A stretch of DNA of 64,000 bases from Rahnella aquatilis CIP 78.65 = ATCC 33071 (GCF_000241955.1 NC_016818.1:2604001-2668000); one strand, 5' to 3'. Shown: positions 36,272-46,128, numbered from the stretch's first letter. Translations and numbers: made by a program. The notes: generated by a model from the letters alone, not told the origin.

Positions 36272-37780
36272 TCAGAAATTCAGCCCGGGATCATTACCAT
36301 ATTGTGGTTGCGCAGTCAGTGGCGGGGACACATTCAGCGTGATCCAGTTGGAGGTGACTTTTTGCGATTTGCTGTCTTCCACGGTCACCGACAAACGATA
36401 AATGTTGGTGGCGTCCGGGGAGTCATCCCACGGGGGCACAATTACGCTCCAGCCATCGGGATTACGGTTATTGGCGGGTGGCGTCAGGCTCAGCGCCTGT
36501 GTATCACCCTGCCAGCTCAGCGCCACCACGGAATTCAGTGCGCGCAATTGCAGTTTCAGCGGCACCGTTTCGCCCGGCTGTAATGACCACGGCGGCGTGG
36601 CCAGATATACCGATAAGGTTTTGCGCTGTTTGAATTCCATCACCGGCATATTATTGCGATCGACCATGTCCATCCGGCTTCCGCGCAGCGAGCGCGCTGC
36701 CGCGACATTCCGTGAAGACAGTTGCTGATCCAGTGGCACACCCAGCCGGTAATTCAGCGTCAGTTTCACCACATCCTGATTATCACCATCCTGCCCGGCC
36801 TGGTGTTCGGCCATCACCGTTACTAACGGTACCGGCGTGTAATTGACGCCAAATGACACAGCCGACGGATTACTCTGCCGTGTGCCGTTGCCGAACAAAT
36901 CCACCTGATTACCGAAATACTGCTCATAACTCAGTGAAGCGCCCAACTGGCGGTAGAAAGGTAAATAGCCTTTGGTGGTGATGTCGTAGCCACGCGCCTG
37001 ACGGCGCAGTTGTGCAGACGTACTGTTGTCGGCTTTATAGGACGAAAAGGGATGATAATAATTGGTTGAGAAACGCAGGTAATCTGTCCAGGCTTCCGCG
37101 CCCAGACTGCCGCGTGTCAGCTGATGATCGAAATCGTTATCCACAAAAGCGTTATATCCCAGCATCCACGCGCCGGTGTTAAAACGCTGCCCCAGGCCGA
37201 AATTACCGACCGTAGCATCCGTCTCGCTTTGCAGGCCAATCTGGCTGTAAACCAGATTGGTTTGAGAATTGTATAGCGGGCTGAAAAGCCGCCCGGAGCT
37301 GCCGTCAAGATTACGGCCGCTCATATCCAGCGAGGTGCTGACGGTACCCAGCGGCGAAAGCAAACTGCTGGTTTCTTTTTGCACCAGTTTCGCCGCCTGA
37401 CTGAGTGCCAGCGTCTCCGCCTGCACACGTAAGGGATCATCGCTGTCTGTGGTGGTGGTGCCCAGCTCTTTCAGCGTGGTTGCGAGCTGTTTTTCCGTGG
37501 CCGTCGGTCCGGTATTGGTTTGTATATACTGGCTGCCGAGGCTGGGTAACATCCGGGAAGGTTGGGCCGGGGCTCCGTTATTAAAAACGGAACTTTCGTC
37601 ACTGGCAGGCAGAAAACCGCTGAGGTGATAACCGGAAACGCCATATTCGGTGGGTTCTGCCGTCAGCGCACTGGCGCTGACAGCATAGAAGGCAGCTCCC
37701 CCGGCAATAAGCAAAGAGGCGCAGGGATTTCCTGCAAATCGCTTCAATAAATCAGAAAAAAAATCTGTGACTTCAGTCAT
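36272..37780 (-). CDS. ychO: Inverse-autotransporter beta-barrel protein YchO
   Basis: YchO is an outer-membrane protein of the intimin/invasin inverse-autotransporter type. A signal region (CASLLIAGGAAFYAVSASA) precedes a linker and the beta-barrel domain, with conserved blocks such as GQRFNTGAWMLGYNAFVD, LGAEAWTDYLRFSTNYY, ARGYDITTKGYLPFYR and YTPVPLVTV. A final Ig-like/D0-type region (residues about 390-502) follows, and there is no long passenger, as in E. coli YchO. The start is taken at ATG 37780; a GTG at 37789 is in frame. It sits next to narL, as in E. coli. Confidence 0.9.
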   Translation of the reverse strand: MTEVTDFFSDLLKRFAGNPCASLLIAGGAAFYAVSASALTAEPTEYGVSGYHLSGFLPASDESSVFNNGAPAQPSRMLPSLGSQYIQTNTGPTATEKQLATTLKELGTTTTDSDDPLRVQAETLALSQAAKLVQKETSSLLSPLGTVSTSLDMSGRNLDGSSGRLFSPLYNSQTNLVYSQIGLQSETDATVGNFGLGQRFNTGAWMLGYNAFVDNDFDHQLTRGSLGAEAWTDYLRFSTNYYHPFSSYKADNSTSAQLRRQARGYDITTKGYLPFYRQLGASLSYEQYFGNQVDLFGNGTRQSNPSAVSFGVNYTPVPLVTVMAEHQAGQDGDNQDVVKLTLNYRLGVPLDQQLSSRNVAAARSLRGSRMDMVDRNNMPVMEFKQRKTLSVYLATPPWSLQPGETVPLKLQLRALNSVVALSWQGDTQALSLTPPANNRNPDGWSVIVPPWDDSPDATNIYRLSVTVEDSKSQKVTSNWITLNVSPPLTAQPQYGNDPGLNF

Positions 37781-38127
37781 ACCTTGCACATTTTATGAGT
37801 AAGGTTTGATCTTAACGTACAGACAGCATAATTCAACCTGCATGCCACGAACGGCCACATACATCGTTGTATTAGGTGAAATCATGAAAATTCATTTCCA
37901 TGATGAATACATGGATAACATGTCACCACATCACAAAAATATCACCTAAAATTACATCAAAGATATCAATTGCACACATTTAATAACATTTTTAACAAAC
38001 GAACCATTTATCTTTACAGTCTGTTTTCATTTATCCTTAGCAGGTTAACGATTATCCCGACGCCACCCGACTGCCTTTGCAGAGCGCGTCCGGACCTTAA
38101 AGTGATGTATACAAACAGGGAACATAA
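37781..38127. other. Divergent intergenic region ychO / dehydrogenase operon
   Basis: This 347-base, strongly AT-rich gap must hold the promoters of ychO (minus) and of the dehydrogenase operon (plus). Several CATGA/TCATG copies occur around 37880-37920, but no regulator box can be assigned and no gene is seen. Confidence 0.5.
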
Positions 38128-38877
38128 ATGAGCAAAAAAACCTTGCCCGGCGTGACCCGCAGACAGATTCTCTCGTTCACGGCCGCCTCCGCAGTACTGG
38201 GTGCCGCCAAAGCCGCCAACGCGGTGACGCTCAAAGGCACGCCCGTGTGGAGCCCCTTTGACGCCAGCCCGCCGCCGCAGATTGAGACCGATGGCTGGGT
38301 GTTTTTCACCGAAGCCGAAGCCGCTGCCATGGAAGCCATTGTTGACCGTCTGGTCCCTGCCGATGATCTGAGCGTGGGCGGTAAAGACGCCGGATGCGCG
38401 GTGTTTATCGACCGTCAGCTGGCCGGATTCTACGGCACCTATTCCCGCCTTTATATGCAAGGCCCTTTCCAGGAGGGCACTCCGGAGCAAGGCGATCAGT
38501 CGCCGCTGGTGCCGCAACAACGCTACCGTCTTGGCCTGGCCGCATTGGATAAATATGCCCGGTCACAGCATCAGAAATTATTCAAAGATCTGCCCGGCGA
38601 CCAGCAGGATCAAATCCTGTCAGGTCTTGAGAGCGGAAAAATTGCCCTTGAAGGGATCGATTCTAAATTGTTCTTCGCCATCGCACTGAAGAACACAATG
38701 GAAGGTTTCTTTGCTGACCCGATTTATGGCGGTAACCGCAATATGGTGTCGTGGAAAATGCTGGGCTTCCCCGGCGCGCGCTACGACTACCGCGAATATA
38801 TCGGCAAACATAACCAGAAACTCGATCTCGAACCGCTGAGTATTTCCGGCGGCGACGCATGGAAAATGAAAAGCTAA
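38128..38877 (+). CDS. Gluconate 2-dehydrogenase gamma (small) subunit
   Basis: This is the small subunit of the membrane-bound three-component sugar-acid dehydrogenase. The N-terminus carries a twin-arginine signal, TRRQILSFTAA, followed by a hydrophobic stretch and ANA. Such subunits typically carry the flavoprotein through the Tat system and anchor it on the cytochrome. It has 249 residues with the subunit-3 family segments EAAAMEAIVDRLVPAD and AGCAVFIDRQLAG. It is first in a three-gene operon, 15 bases before the flavoprotein gene. Confidence 0.9.
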   Translation: MSKKTLPGVTRRQILSFTAASAVLGAAKAANAVTLKGTPVWSPFDASPPPQIETDGWVFFTEAEAAAMEAIVDRLVPADDLSVGGKDAGCAVFIDRQLAGFYGTYSRLYMQGPFQEGTPEQGDQSPLVPQQRYRLGLAALDKYARSQHQKLFKDLPGDQQDQILSGLESGKIALEGIDSKLFFAIALKNTMEGFFADPIYGGNRNMVSWKMLGFPGARYDYREYIGKHNQKLDLEPLSISGGDAWKMKS

Positions 38878-38892
38878 GGGCAGAACAACATT

Positions 38893-40656
38893 ATGGCAAA
38901 AAAATTACCCAAAACAGACGTGGTGGTGATCGGGCTTGGCTGGGCAGGTTCGATCATCGCCAATGAATTGTGTGACGAAGGTCTGAATGTGGTGGCGATT
39001 GAACGTGGTCCGTGGCGTGATACCGCCCGTGATTTCAACGTGTCGACGGTGACGGATGAGTTACGCTACAGCTCCCGCCAGGAACTGATGTTACGCACCC
39101 GCCAGAACACCATCACTATCCGAAACAACCCGGCGCAGACGGCATTACCGATGCGCGAATGGGGTTCTTTCCACCCGGGAAACGGTACCGGCGGTGCGGG
39201 CAACCACTGGGCGGGGATTACTTTCCGTTTTCAGCCGGATGAATTCCGCCTGAAAAGCCATCTGACCGAACGTTACGGCGCTAATGCCATCCCGGAAGAG
39301 TTGGTGCTGCAAGACTGGGGCACCGACTGGGAAGAAATGGAACCGCATTACGCCTCTTTCGAGCGTCTGGCCGGCGTTTCCGGTAAAGCCAGCAACGTCA
39401 AAGGCGAACATCATGAAGGCGGCAATCCGTATGAAGGGATGCGCTCCATTGAATATCCGACCCGCCCGCTGGATCAGCCTTATGGCCCGACCTTGTTTGC
39501 GCAAGCCGCGCGCAATATGGGTTATAAAGCGTTCCCTGTACCCTCTTCCCTGATTTCCGAGCCTTACACCAATCCGCTCGGCGTGAAAATGGGGCCATGT
39601 ACATTTTGCGGGTTCTGCACCAACTTCGGCTGTGCGAACTATTCCAAGGCCAGCGCTATCACTACCGTATTACCGGCACTGATCCGCAAGGAGAATTTCG
39701 AAGCCCGTACCAACTGTGAAGTGATGCAGGTGCTGACCGATTCCACCGGCAAACGCGCGACAGGCGTGGTCTATATCGATTCTTCCGGCGATGAATGGGA
39801 ACAACCGGCTGATCTGGTGATCGTGAGTGCGTTTACCTTCGAAAACGTCCGTCTGATGCTGCTTTCCGGCATCGGCAAACCTTACGATCCGGTCACGTTA
39901 AGCGGCACCACGGGCCGTAATTATGCCTATCAGACCGCTAACGGTGTGCAGTTGTTCTTTGATGACAAGAACTTTAATCCGTTCATCGGCGCAGGTGCGG
40001 TCGGGATGGGCATTGACGATTTCAACAATGACAACTTTGACCACAGCGGTCTGGGCTTCTTTGGCGGCGGCAGTATCCGCGTGACCCCCATCGGCGGCGC
40101 CCCCATCGGCTACCGCCCTGTTCCGCCGGGAACGCCGAAATGGGGCAGCGAGTGGAAAAAAGCGACGGTCGCCAACTACCTCAGCTCGATGTCGATCGGT
40201 TGTGAGGCCAGCAGCTACACCACCAAAACCAACTATCTGTCGCTGGATCCGAACTACAAAGACCGTCTGGGTCGCCCGCTGTTGCGCGTGACGTTCGACT
40301 TCCCGGAAAATGACCTGAAAATGGCCGCGTATTGCACCGGTAAAGTGGCCGAAATCGCCAAAGCGATGAATCCGCGTCAGCTGGTCGCCAGCCCGATGAA
40401 AGGTCACTGGAACGGTACGCCGTACCAGTCATCCCACGTCGTCGGCGGTTTTGTGATGGGCGCGGATCCGTCCACCAGCTCAGTGAACAAACATCTGCAA
40501 GTCTGGGACGTGCCTAATCTGTTCGTGGTCGGCGCGTCTGCCTTCCCGCAAAATCCGGGTTACAACCCGACCGGTACCGTGGGTGCGCTGGCATTCAAAG
40601 CCGCGCATGCGATCCGTCATTACTATCTGAAAAAACCGGGAGAGATGATCGCATGA
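38893..40656 (+). CDS. Gluconate 2-dehydrogenase-type flavoprotein (GMC oxidoreductase)
   Basis: This is the catalytic FAD subunit, which oxidises D-gluconate to 2-ketogluconate (or 2-ketogluconate further) in the periplasm. The dinucleotide motif VVVIGLGWAGSIIANEL is at residues about 11-27. The C-terminal GMC block is PGYNPTGTVGALA. A cysteine group C236, C239, C242 and C247 (PCTFCGFCTNFGC) resembles the [3Fe-4S] ligands described in the related FAD-glucose dehydrogenase. It has no signal of its own, so export would depend on the Tat-targeted small subunit. Gluconate versus 2-ketogluconate specificity is unresolved. It overlaps the cytochrome gene by four bases. Confidence 0.9.
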   Translation: MAKKLPKTDVVVIGLGWAGSIIANELCDEGLNVVAIERGPWRDTARDFNVSTVTDELRYSSRQELMLRTRQNTITIRNNPAQTALPMREWGSFHPGNGTGGAGNHWAGITFRFQPDEFRLKSHLTERYGANAIPEELVLQDWGTDWEEMEPHYASFERLAGVSGKASNVKGEHHEGGNPYEGMRSIEYPTRPLDQPYGPTLFAQAARNMGYKAFPVPSSLISEPYTNPLGVKMGPCTFCGFCTNFGCANYSKASAITTVLPALIRKENFEARTNCEVMQVLTDSTGKRATGVVYIDSSGDEWEQPADLVIVSAFTFENVRLMLLSGIGKPYDPVTLSGTTGRNYAYQTANGVQLFFDDKNFNPFIGAGAVGMGIDDFNNDNFDHSGLGFFGGGSIRVTPIGGAPIGYRPVPPGTPKWGSEWKKATVANYLSSMSIGCEASSYTTKTNYLSLDPNYKDRLGRPLLRVTFDFPENDLKMAAYCTGKVAEIAKAMNPRQLVASPMKGHWNGTPYQSSHVVGGFVMGADPSTSSVNKHLQVWDVPNLFVVGASAFPQNPGYNPTGTVGALAFKAAHAIRHYYLKKPGEMIA

Positions 40657-41888
40657 AAAAGTTAACCTCATTCTCACTCGGTTTGCTGGCCATGAGCATC
40701 AGCGGGCTGGCCCACGCGGCGGGCGACGGCTCTTTCGAACAGGTTGAGCGTGGCCGTTATCTGGCGACAGTGGGCGACTGCGCCGCCTGTCATACTGCCT
40801 CCACGCCGGACGCCAAACCTTTTGCCGGCGGTGTGCCAATTGAAACCCCGTTCGGCCGTTTAGTCGGTGCAAACATTACGCCGGATGTGCAAACCGGTAT
40901 CGGTAAATGGAGTTTTGATGACTTCCAGCGCGCGATGTCCGAAGGCATCGGCCACGGCGGCAAACGTCTTTACGGTGCGATGCCGTTCACGGCGTACACC
41001 AAAGTGACCCGCGAAGATAACGCGGCGATCTGGGCGTATTTGCAGACCCTGCAACCGGTGCACAACGAAATCGAAACTAACCAGTTGCCGTTCCCGTTCA
41101 ACGTGCGTACCAGTCTGATGGGCTGGAACTGGCTGAACTTCAGCAAAGGCGAATTCAAACCGCAGATGGATAAATCGGCGCAATGGAACCGCGGCGCCTA
41201 CATCGTTGAAGGTCTGGGACACTGCGGTACCTGTCATACACCGAAAAATATGCTCGGCGGCGATAAGGACAGCGAGTTCCTGCAAGGGGCGGTGATAGAA
41301 AACTGGGTCGCACCGGACATCACCAGCAACAAGCACACTGGTGTCGGTAACTGGACGCAGGAAGATCTGATGCAGTATCTGAAAACCGGTTCTAACCGTT
41401 TCGATATTGCTTCCGGTCCGATGGCGGAGGAAGTGACGAACTCATCCCGGCACTGGACGGATGCCGACCTTGAAGCCGTGGCGGTCTATCTGAAAGACAG
41501 CGGTCATGACAGCGGCAATAACGCCCCTGCGCCAGTGAAAGCTGACGATAAGGCAATGATTGCCGGGAAGAATATCTACGCTGACCGGTGTTCCGCATGT
41601 CATACGCCAGGCGGTATGGGTCAGGAAGGTCTGTTCCCACGGCTGGCAGATTCACCGCTCATCAACCAGACCAACGCCACGTCGCTTATCCGCGTGGTGC
41701 TGACGGGCAGCCGCCCTGTGGCTACCGACAGCAAACCTACCGCGCCGTCGATGCCATCGTTTGATGCCAATATGAGCGATGCCGATGTGGCTAACGTGCT
41801 GACGTATATCCGTAACAGCTGGGGAAATGCCGCCGCGCCGGTTTCTGCCTCAGACGTGAAAGACTTACGCGCCGAACTGAAGAAATAA
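40653..41888 (+). CDS. Gluconate 2-dehydrogenase cytochrome c subunit (tri-haem)
   Basis: This is a periplasm-facing, membrane-associated cytochrome passing electrons from the flavoprotein to ubiquinone. The signal peptide MKKLTSFSLGLLAMSISGLA precedes HA. Three haem-binding motifs are visible: CAACH at residues 43-47, CGTCH at 191-195 and CSACH at 313-317. The length of 411 is typical for family members, although those often end with a hydrophobic anchor helix that is not obvious here. It overlaps the flavoprotein gene (ATGA) and is followed by a strong terminator. Confidence 0.93.
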   Translation: MKKLTSFSLGLLAMSISGLAHAAGDGSFEQVERGRYLATVGDCAACHTASTPDAKPFAGGVPIETPFGRLVGANITPDVQTGIGKWSFDDFQRAMSEGIGHGGKRLYGAMPFTAYTKVTREDNAAIWAYLQTLQPVHNEIETNQLPFPFNVRTSLMGWNWLNFSKGEFKPQMDKSAQWNRGAYIVEGLGHCGTCHTPKNMLGGDKDSEFLQGAVIENWVAPDITSNKHTGVGNWTQEDLMQYLKTGSNRFDIASGPMAEEVTNSSRHWTDADLEAVAVYLKDSGHDSGNNAPAPVKADDKAMIAGKNIYADRCSACHTPGGMGQEGLFPRLADSPLINQTNATSLIRVVLTGSRPVATDSKPTAPSMPSFDANMSDADVANVLTYIRNSWGNAAAPVSASDVKDLRAELKK

Positions 41889-41907
41889 ACGGCAAACGAC
41901 TGAAATG

Positions 41908-41937
41908 ATAAAGGCCGCGAAAGCGGCCTTTATTTTG
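41908..41937. terminator. Terminator of the dehydrogenase operon (bidirectional)
   Basis: ATAAAGGCCGC, loop GAAA, GCGGCCTTTAT, then TTTT. An eleven-base stem with a GNRA tetraloop lies between the cytochrome gene and the convergent small gene, so it can serve both. Confidence 0.92.
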
Positions 41938-41954
41938 AATGCATCACCGAGAAA

Positions 41955-42374
41955 TCAGTGCCGGGAAGGCATCTGCATAATCTGTACTAACAGATGATCA
42001 TTATTCTGGCTTAATTGCACCAGATGTTTGCATTCCACTTTTATTGCAGTGAGCTGTTCTTCGGTCAGCGAGTACGGCAGGTTGATATCAATGTTGTACA
42101 TATTTTGCTGCTCTGCCAGTTCAATCAGCCGGACAATATTGGTCTCGTCGCTGACCTGGGTGGAAACTACCTGTAAGGCCAGTGCGCGCAACGCTTCCTG
42201 CCGGGATTTTTCTTTTATCGAACGGGATTTCAGAACCATGCCAAAGAACGGCATCACGCCATAAATAGCGTCAACAAAACTCCATTTCTTTTTGCAGGAT
42301 GCGGACAAGTATTCCATGTAGTCAAAGGAGGCTTGTTGACTGCGCGCATCGGGTACCAGGCGGTTTTCATTCAT
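41955..42374 (-). CDS. Uncharacterised 139-residue cytoplasmic protein
   Basis: I do not recognise this protein. It has no signal peptide. One short hydrophobic stretch (VDAIYGVMPFFGMV, residues about 35-48) and a largely helical, Gln/Leu-rich C-terminal half (LIELAEQQNMYNIDINLPYS, LTEEQLTAIKVECKH) are visible. ATG 42372-42374 directly abuts a GAGGGG, which is too close for a normal ribosome site. An in-frame TTG at 42407 has none, so the start is uncertain. It is divergent from rstA. Base composition is like its neighbours. Confidence 0.6.
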   Translation of the reverse strand: MNENRLVPDARSQQASFDYMEYLSASCKKKWSFVDAIYGVMPFFGMVLKSRSIKEKSRQEALRALALQVVSTQVSDETNIVRLIELAEQQNMYNIDINLPYSLTEEQLTAIKVECKHLVQLSQNNDHLLVQIMQMPSRH

Positions 42375-42591
42375 CCCCTCTTCCTCTTCCTGGTCAGGGT
42401 CAATCAATTATTTAATCAATGTATAACGCCGAAGATATTCAGCTATATAATGGCATAATTCACTGACACTTTGCCAGTCGCTTCCGGTGCTTTGCGTAAC
42501 GGAAACTGACATGTTCTATTACGCTAGCACGATAGCGTCGTCCTGCGGGTCACGCTATGCTAATCACCGGATTTCTTAAAGCAGCAAGCCA

Positions 42592-43323
42592 ATGAATAAA
42601 ATCGTTTTTGTAGAAGATGATGCAGAAGTCGGCAACCTGATCGCCGCCTATCTGGGTAAACATGATATCGACGTGCTGGTTGAACCCCGTGGCGATACCG
42701 CGCAGGCGCGCATTGAAAAAGAAAAACCCGATCTGGTCCTGCTCGACATCATGCTGCCAGGCAAAGATGGCATGACCTTATGCCGCGATCTGCGTCCGGT
42801 TTTCCCCGGTCCGATTGTGTTGCTCACTTCGCTCGACAGCGACATGAACCACATTTTATCGCTGGAAATGGGCGCCAACGATTACATCCTGAAAACAACG
42901 CCACCGGCGGTGCTTCTGGCCCGTTTGCGGCTGCATTTACGTCAGAGTCCGGTACAGAATACTCAAAATGAGCAACCGGTTCAGACGCTACAAAGCGGCA
43001 ATGCCCTGCATTTCGGTCAGTTGTGCATCGACCCGGTTAACCGCGAAGTGACGCTGGTGGATGAAACGATCGTGCTTTCAACTTCCGACTTTGATTTGTT
43101 GTGGGAACTGGCGACACACGCCGGGCGCATTATGGATCGCGAAGCGCTGCTGAAAAACCTTCGTGGAGTGAGCTATGACGGGCTGGATCGCAGCATTGAC
43201 GTCGCGATCTCCCGCCTGCGTCGCAAGCTGTACGACAACACCCTGGAGCCCTTTCGCATTAAAACGGTGCGAAATAAAGGCTATCTGTTTGCTCCCAACG
43301 CCTGGGAGACGTTACAGGAATGA
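42592..43323 (+). CDS. rstA: Response regulator RstA
   Basis: RstA is an OmpR-family response regulator. The receiver has the acidic pair in FVEDDAEVG and the phospho-acceptor D52 in LVLLDIMLPGKDG. The C-terminal winged helix has TSDFDLLWELATHAG and RSIDVAISRLRRKLYD. It has 243 residues. In E. coli the rstAB operon is controlled by PhoP; no clear PhoP direct repeat was found in the 217 bases upstream (42375-42591). The stop overlaps the rstB start as ATGA. Confidence 0.94.
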   Translation: MNKIVFVEDDAEVGNLIAAYLGKHDIDVLVEPRGDTAQARIEKEKPDLVLLDIMLPGKDGMTLCRDLRPVFPGPIVLLTSLDSDMNHILSLEMGANDYILKTTPPAVLLARLRLHLRQSPVQNTQNEQPVQTLQSGNALHFGQLCIDPVNREVTLVDETIVLSTSDFDLLWELATHAGRIMDREALLKNLRGVSYDGLDRSIDVAISRLRRKLYDNTLEPFRIKTVRNKGYLFAPNAWETLQE

Positions 43324-44663
43324 AAAAGCTTTTCATCCAGTTCTTTCTGTTACTGCTGGTCTGTTTTCTGGTGATGGCGATGCTGGTCGGGCTGGTTTAC
43401 AAAGTCACCGCAGAACGTACTGGCCGTCAGTCCATGAACGATTTGATGAAAAGTTCGCTCTACCTGATGCGCAGTGAGCTACGGGAAATTCCGATAAAGG
43501 ACTGGAACAAGACCATCAATACGCTGGATCTGAACCTGTCCTTCAAACTGCATATCGAACCGCTCGGCAAACGCAAGCTCAGTCCCGCACTGGATCAGCG
43601 TCTTAAAGATGGCGAAATTATTGCGCTCGATGACGAATACACCTTTATTCAGCGGGTGCCGCGCAGCCATTACGTGCTGGTGGTCGGCCCTATTCCGTAC
43701 CTGTTTTATATGCACGAAATGCGGCTGCTGGATCTGGGCTTGCTGATCTTCATCGGTTTATCGCTGGCCCTGCCGGTATTCCTGTGGATGCGCCCGCACT
43801 GGCAGGATTTACTGCGGCTGGAAAATTCCGCACTGCGCCTCGGTAACGGCCATCTCGACGAACGTATTGATTTTGATTCAACCTCCAGCCTCAACCGCCT
43901 GGGCGTAGCCTTTAACCAGATGGCCGACAACATCAGTACGCTGGTCGCCAGTAAAAAACTCCTGATCGACGGTATTGCCCATGAGCTGCGTACGCCGCTG
44001 GTGCGCCTGCGTTACCGGCTGGCAATCAGTGAGAACCTGCCGGAATCGGAACAAAATGCCATCAACCGCGATATCGGGCAGCTTGAAGCGCTGATCGATG
44101 AACTGCTCACTTACGCGCGTCTGGACCGTCCGCAGGTGGCGCTGAATCTGGAAAAAGTCAATCTGCCCGAATGGCTGGAAGACAAAGTCGATGATTTCCG
44201 GCTGATCACCGAGCGCACTATTCTCTATAACGCACCACAAAATGCCGACTTCGGCGGCGTGGATTTACGCCTGATGGAGCGCGTGCTGGACAATCTGGTC
44301 AACAACGGTCTGCGCTATTCACAAGAGACATTACGCGTCAGCCTGTGGCTCGACGGTGAACTGGCCTGCCTGCAGGTTGAAGACGACGGACCGGGCATCC
44401 CGCCGGAAGAACGGACCCGCATCTTTGAGCCCTTTGTTCGCCTTGACCCGAGCCGTGATCGCGCCACCGGCGGTTGCGGGCTGGGGCTGGCTATTGTTCA
44501 TTCCATCGCTGTCGCTTATCAGGGGCGTGTCGCCGTTGACGGCAGCCCGCTCGGCGGTGCCAGCCTGCGTTTCAGCTGGCCGGTAAAACCCACATTCAAT
44601 CTGGCTGCAGAACAGCCTAATAACGAAAATCAGGAAGGGAGCCACAATGATCATCGCCTATAA
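43320..44663 (+). CDS. rstB: Sensor histidine kinase RstB
   Basis: RstB is a membrane histidine kinase of 447 residues. TM1 spans about residues 5-28, a periplasmic sensor follows to about 135, and TM2 (LLDLGLLIFIGLSLALPVFLW) leads into HAMP. The phosphorylated His is residue 221 in GIAHELRTPLVRLR. N-box NLVNNGLRYS, DDGPGIPPEE and GGCGLGLAIVHS complete the kinase core. It is slightly longer than E. coli RstB at the C-terminus. Its end overlaps the carboxypeptidase start by 17 bases. Confidence 0.94.
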   Translation: MKKLFIQFFLLLLVCFLVMAMLVGLVYKVTAERTGRQSMNDLMKSSLYLMRSELREIPIKDWNKTINTLDLNLSFKLHIEPLGKRKLSPALDQRLKDGEIIALDDEYTFIQRVPRSHYVLVVGPIPYLFYMHEMRLLDLGLLIFIGLSLALPVFLWMRPHWQDLLRLENSALRLGNGHLDERIDFDSTSSLNRLGVAFNQMADNISTLVASKKLLIDGIAHELRTPLVRLRYRLAISENLPESEQNAINRDIGQLEALIDELLTYARLDRPQVALNLEKVNLPEWLEDKVDDFRLITERTILYNAPQNADFGGVDLRLMERVLDNLVNNGLRYSQETLRVSLWLDGELACLQVEDDGPGIPPEERTRIFEPFVRLDPSRDRATGGCGLGLAIVHSIAVAYQGRVAVDGSPLGGASLRFSWPVKPTFNLAAEQPNNENQEGSHNDHRL

Positions 44664-46128
44664 AAAATTGCACGACACTTTCGCCCGTCTGTCCCGTTTT
44701 GGCCATTTATCGGCTATTGCAGGCTGGGATGCCGCAGCCATGATGCCACCGGAAGGCGGCCAGGCCCGCTCGGAAGCGCTGGCTGAACTGAGCGTGCTGA
44801 CGCATCAGATCCTCACGGCGAAACAGGTCGGCGAATGGCTGGAACAGGCCGGCGGCGAACAACTTAATGACGTGGAGCAGGCAAATCTGCGCGAAATGCG
44901 CCGTCACTATCAGCAGGCGGCTTTGCTGCCGGAAAGCCTGGTACAGGCAAAATCACTGGCAGGCGCACGTTGCGAGCAGGCGTGGCGGATCCAGCGCAAA
45001 TCGAACGACTGGGAAGGCTTCTCGGATAACCTGAAAGAAGTGGTGAAACTCAGCCGTCAGGAAGCACAGCTGCGCGCCGAAGCTGCCGGCATCAGCCGCT
45101 ACGACGCCCTGCTCGATTTATACGAGCCGGGCATGACTTCGCAGAAACTGGATGTCCTGTTTGGCGATCTGAAAACCTGGCTGCCGGATCTGTTACAAAC
45201 CGTAGTCGAAAAGCAAAAATCCGAAACCTGCATTGCACCACAAGGACCGTTTGACATCGAAAAACAGCGCCAGCTTGGTCTGAAAGTGATGGGTAAACTG
45301 GGCTTTAATTTCGATGCCGGTCGTCTGGATGTCAGCGCGCACCCGTTCTGCGGCGGCGTTGCGCAGGATGTGCGTATCACCACGCGTTACAACGAAAATG
45401 AATTCCTCAGCGCCATGATGGGGGTTATCCACGAAACCGGTCATGCACGTTACGAGCAAAACCTGCCAAAAGAATGGCTGGGCCAGCCGGTTTCCAACGC
45501 CCGTTCAATGGGTGTACACGAATCTCAAAGCCTGCTGCTTGAAATGCAACTGGGTTGCAGTGAGCCGTTCCTGAAATCTGTCTATCCGCTGGTTATCGAA
45601 CAATTCGGCCATCGCGAAGGACTGGACGAAAGCAACTTTATTAAGCTGAACCAGCGCGTCCAGCCGGGCTTTATCCGTGTCGACGCCGATGAACTGAGCT
45701 ATCCGGCACACGTCATCCTGCGTTATGAAATCGAAAAAGCGCTGATGGAAGGCGAAATTGAAGTGGATGATATTCCGGCCCTGTGGAACAGAAAGATGAA
45801 GGAGTATCTGGGCATCAATACCGTTGGCAACTACCGCGACGGCTGTATGCAGGATATCCACTGGACCGACGGCGGCTTCGGTTACTTCCCGACCTACACC
45901 CTGGGCGCGATGTATGCCGCACAACTGTTCCAGACTGCCAATAAAGCCATACCGACGTTGCAGGATGACATTGTCCGTGGCGACCTGACGGCGCTGTTCC
46001 AGTGGCTGCAACAGAATATCTGGCAGCATGGCAGCCGGTTCACGACAGATCAGCTGATGAAAAACGCGACAGGCGAAACGCTGAACCCGGCGTTCTTCCG
46101 GGCGCATCTGGAAGGGCGATATTTGTAA
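44647..46128 (+). CDS. Metallocarboxypeptidase, M32 (Taq) family
   Basis: This is a zinc carboxypeptidase removing C-terminal residues from peptides in the cytoplasm. The HEXXH motif is H262-E263-T-G-H266, and the M32 signature follows with MGVHESQSLLLEMQ, whose E supplies the third ligand. The length of 493 is normal. It starts inside rstB, so it may be translated with the two-component operon. GAAGGGAG precedes the ATG. A repeat element begins 27 bases after the stop. Confidence 0.93.
   Translation: MIIAYKKLHDTFARLSRFGHLSAIAGWDAAAMMPPEGGQARSEALAELSVLTHQILTAKQVGEWLEQAGGEQLNDVEQANLREMRRHYQQAALLPESLVQAKSLAGARCEQAWRIQRKSNDWEGFSDNLKEVVKLSRQEAQLRAEAAGISRYDALLDLYEPGMTSQKLDVLFGDLKTWLPDLLQTVVEKQKSETCIAPQGPFDIEKQRQLGLKVMGKLGFNFDAGRLDVSAHPFCGGVAQDVRITTRYNENEFLSAMMGVIHETGHARYEQNLPKEWLGQPVSNARSMGVHESQSLLLEMQLGCSEPFLKSVYPLVIEQFGHREGLDESNFIKLNQRVQPGFIRVDADELSYPAHVILRYEIEKALMEGEIEVDDIPALWNRKMKEYLGINTVGNYRDGCMQDIHWTDGGFGYFPTYTLGAMYAAQLFQTANKAIPTLQDDIVRGDLTALFQWLQQNIWQHGSRFTTDQLMKNATGETLNPAFFRAHLEGRYL

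Noticed and set aside
42408..42591. PhoP direct-repeat box upstream of rstA
   Set aside because: No pair of TGTTTA-like repeats with the right spacing was found.
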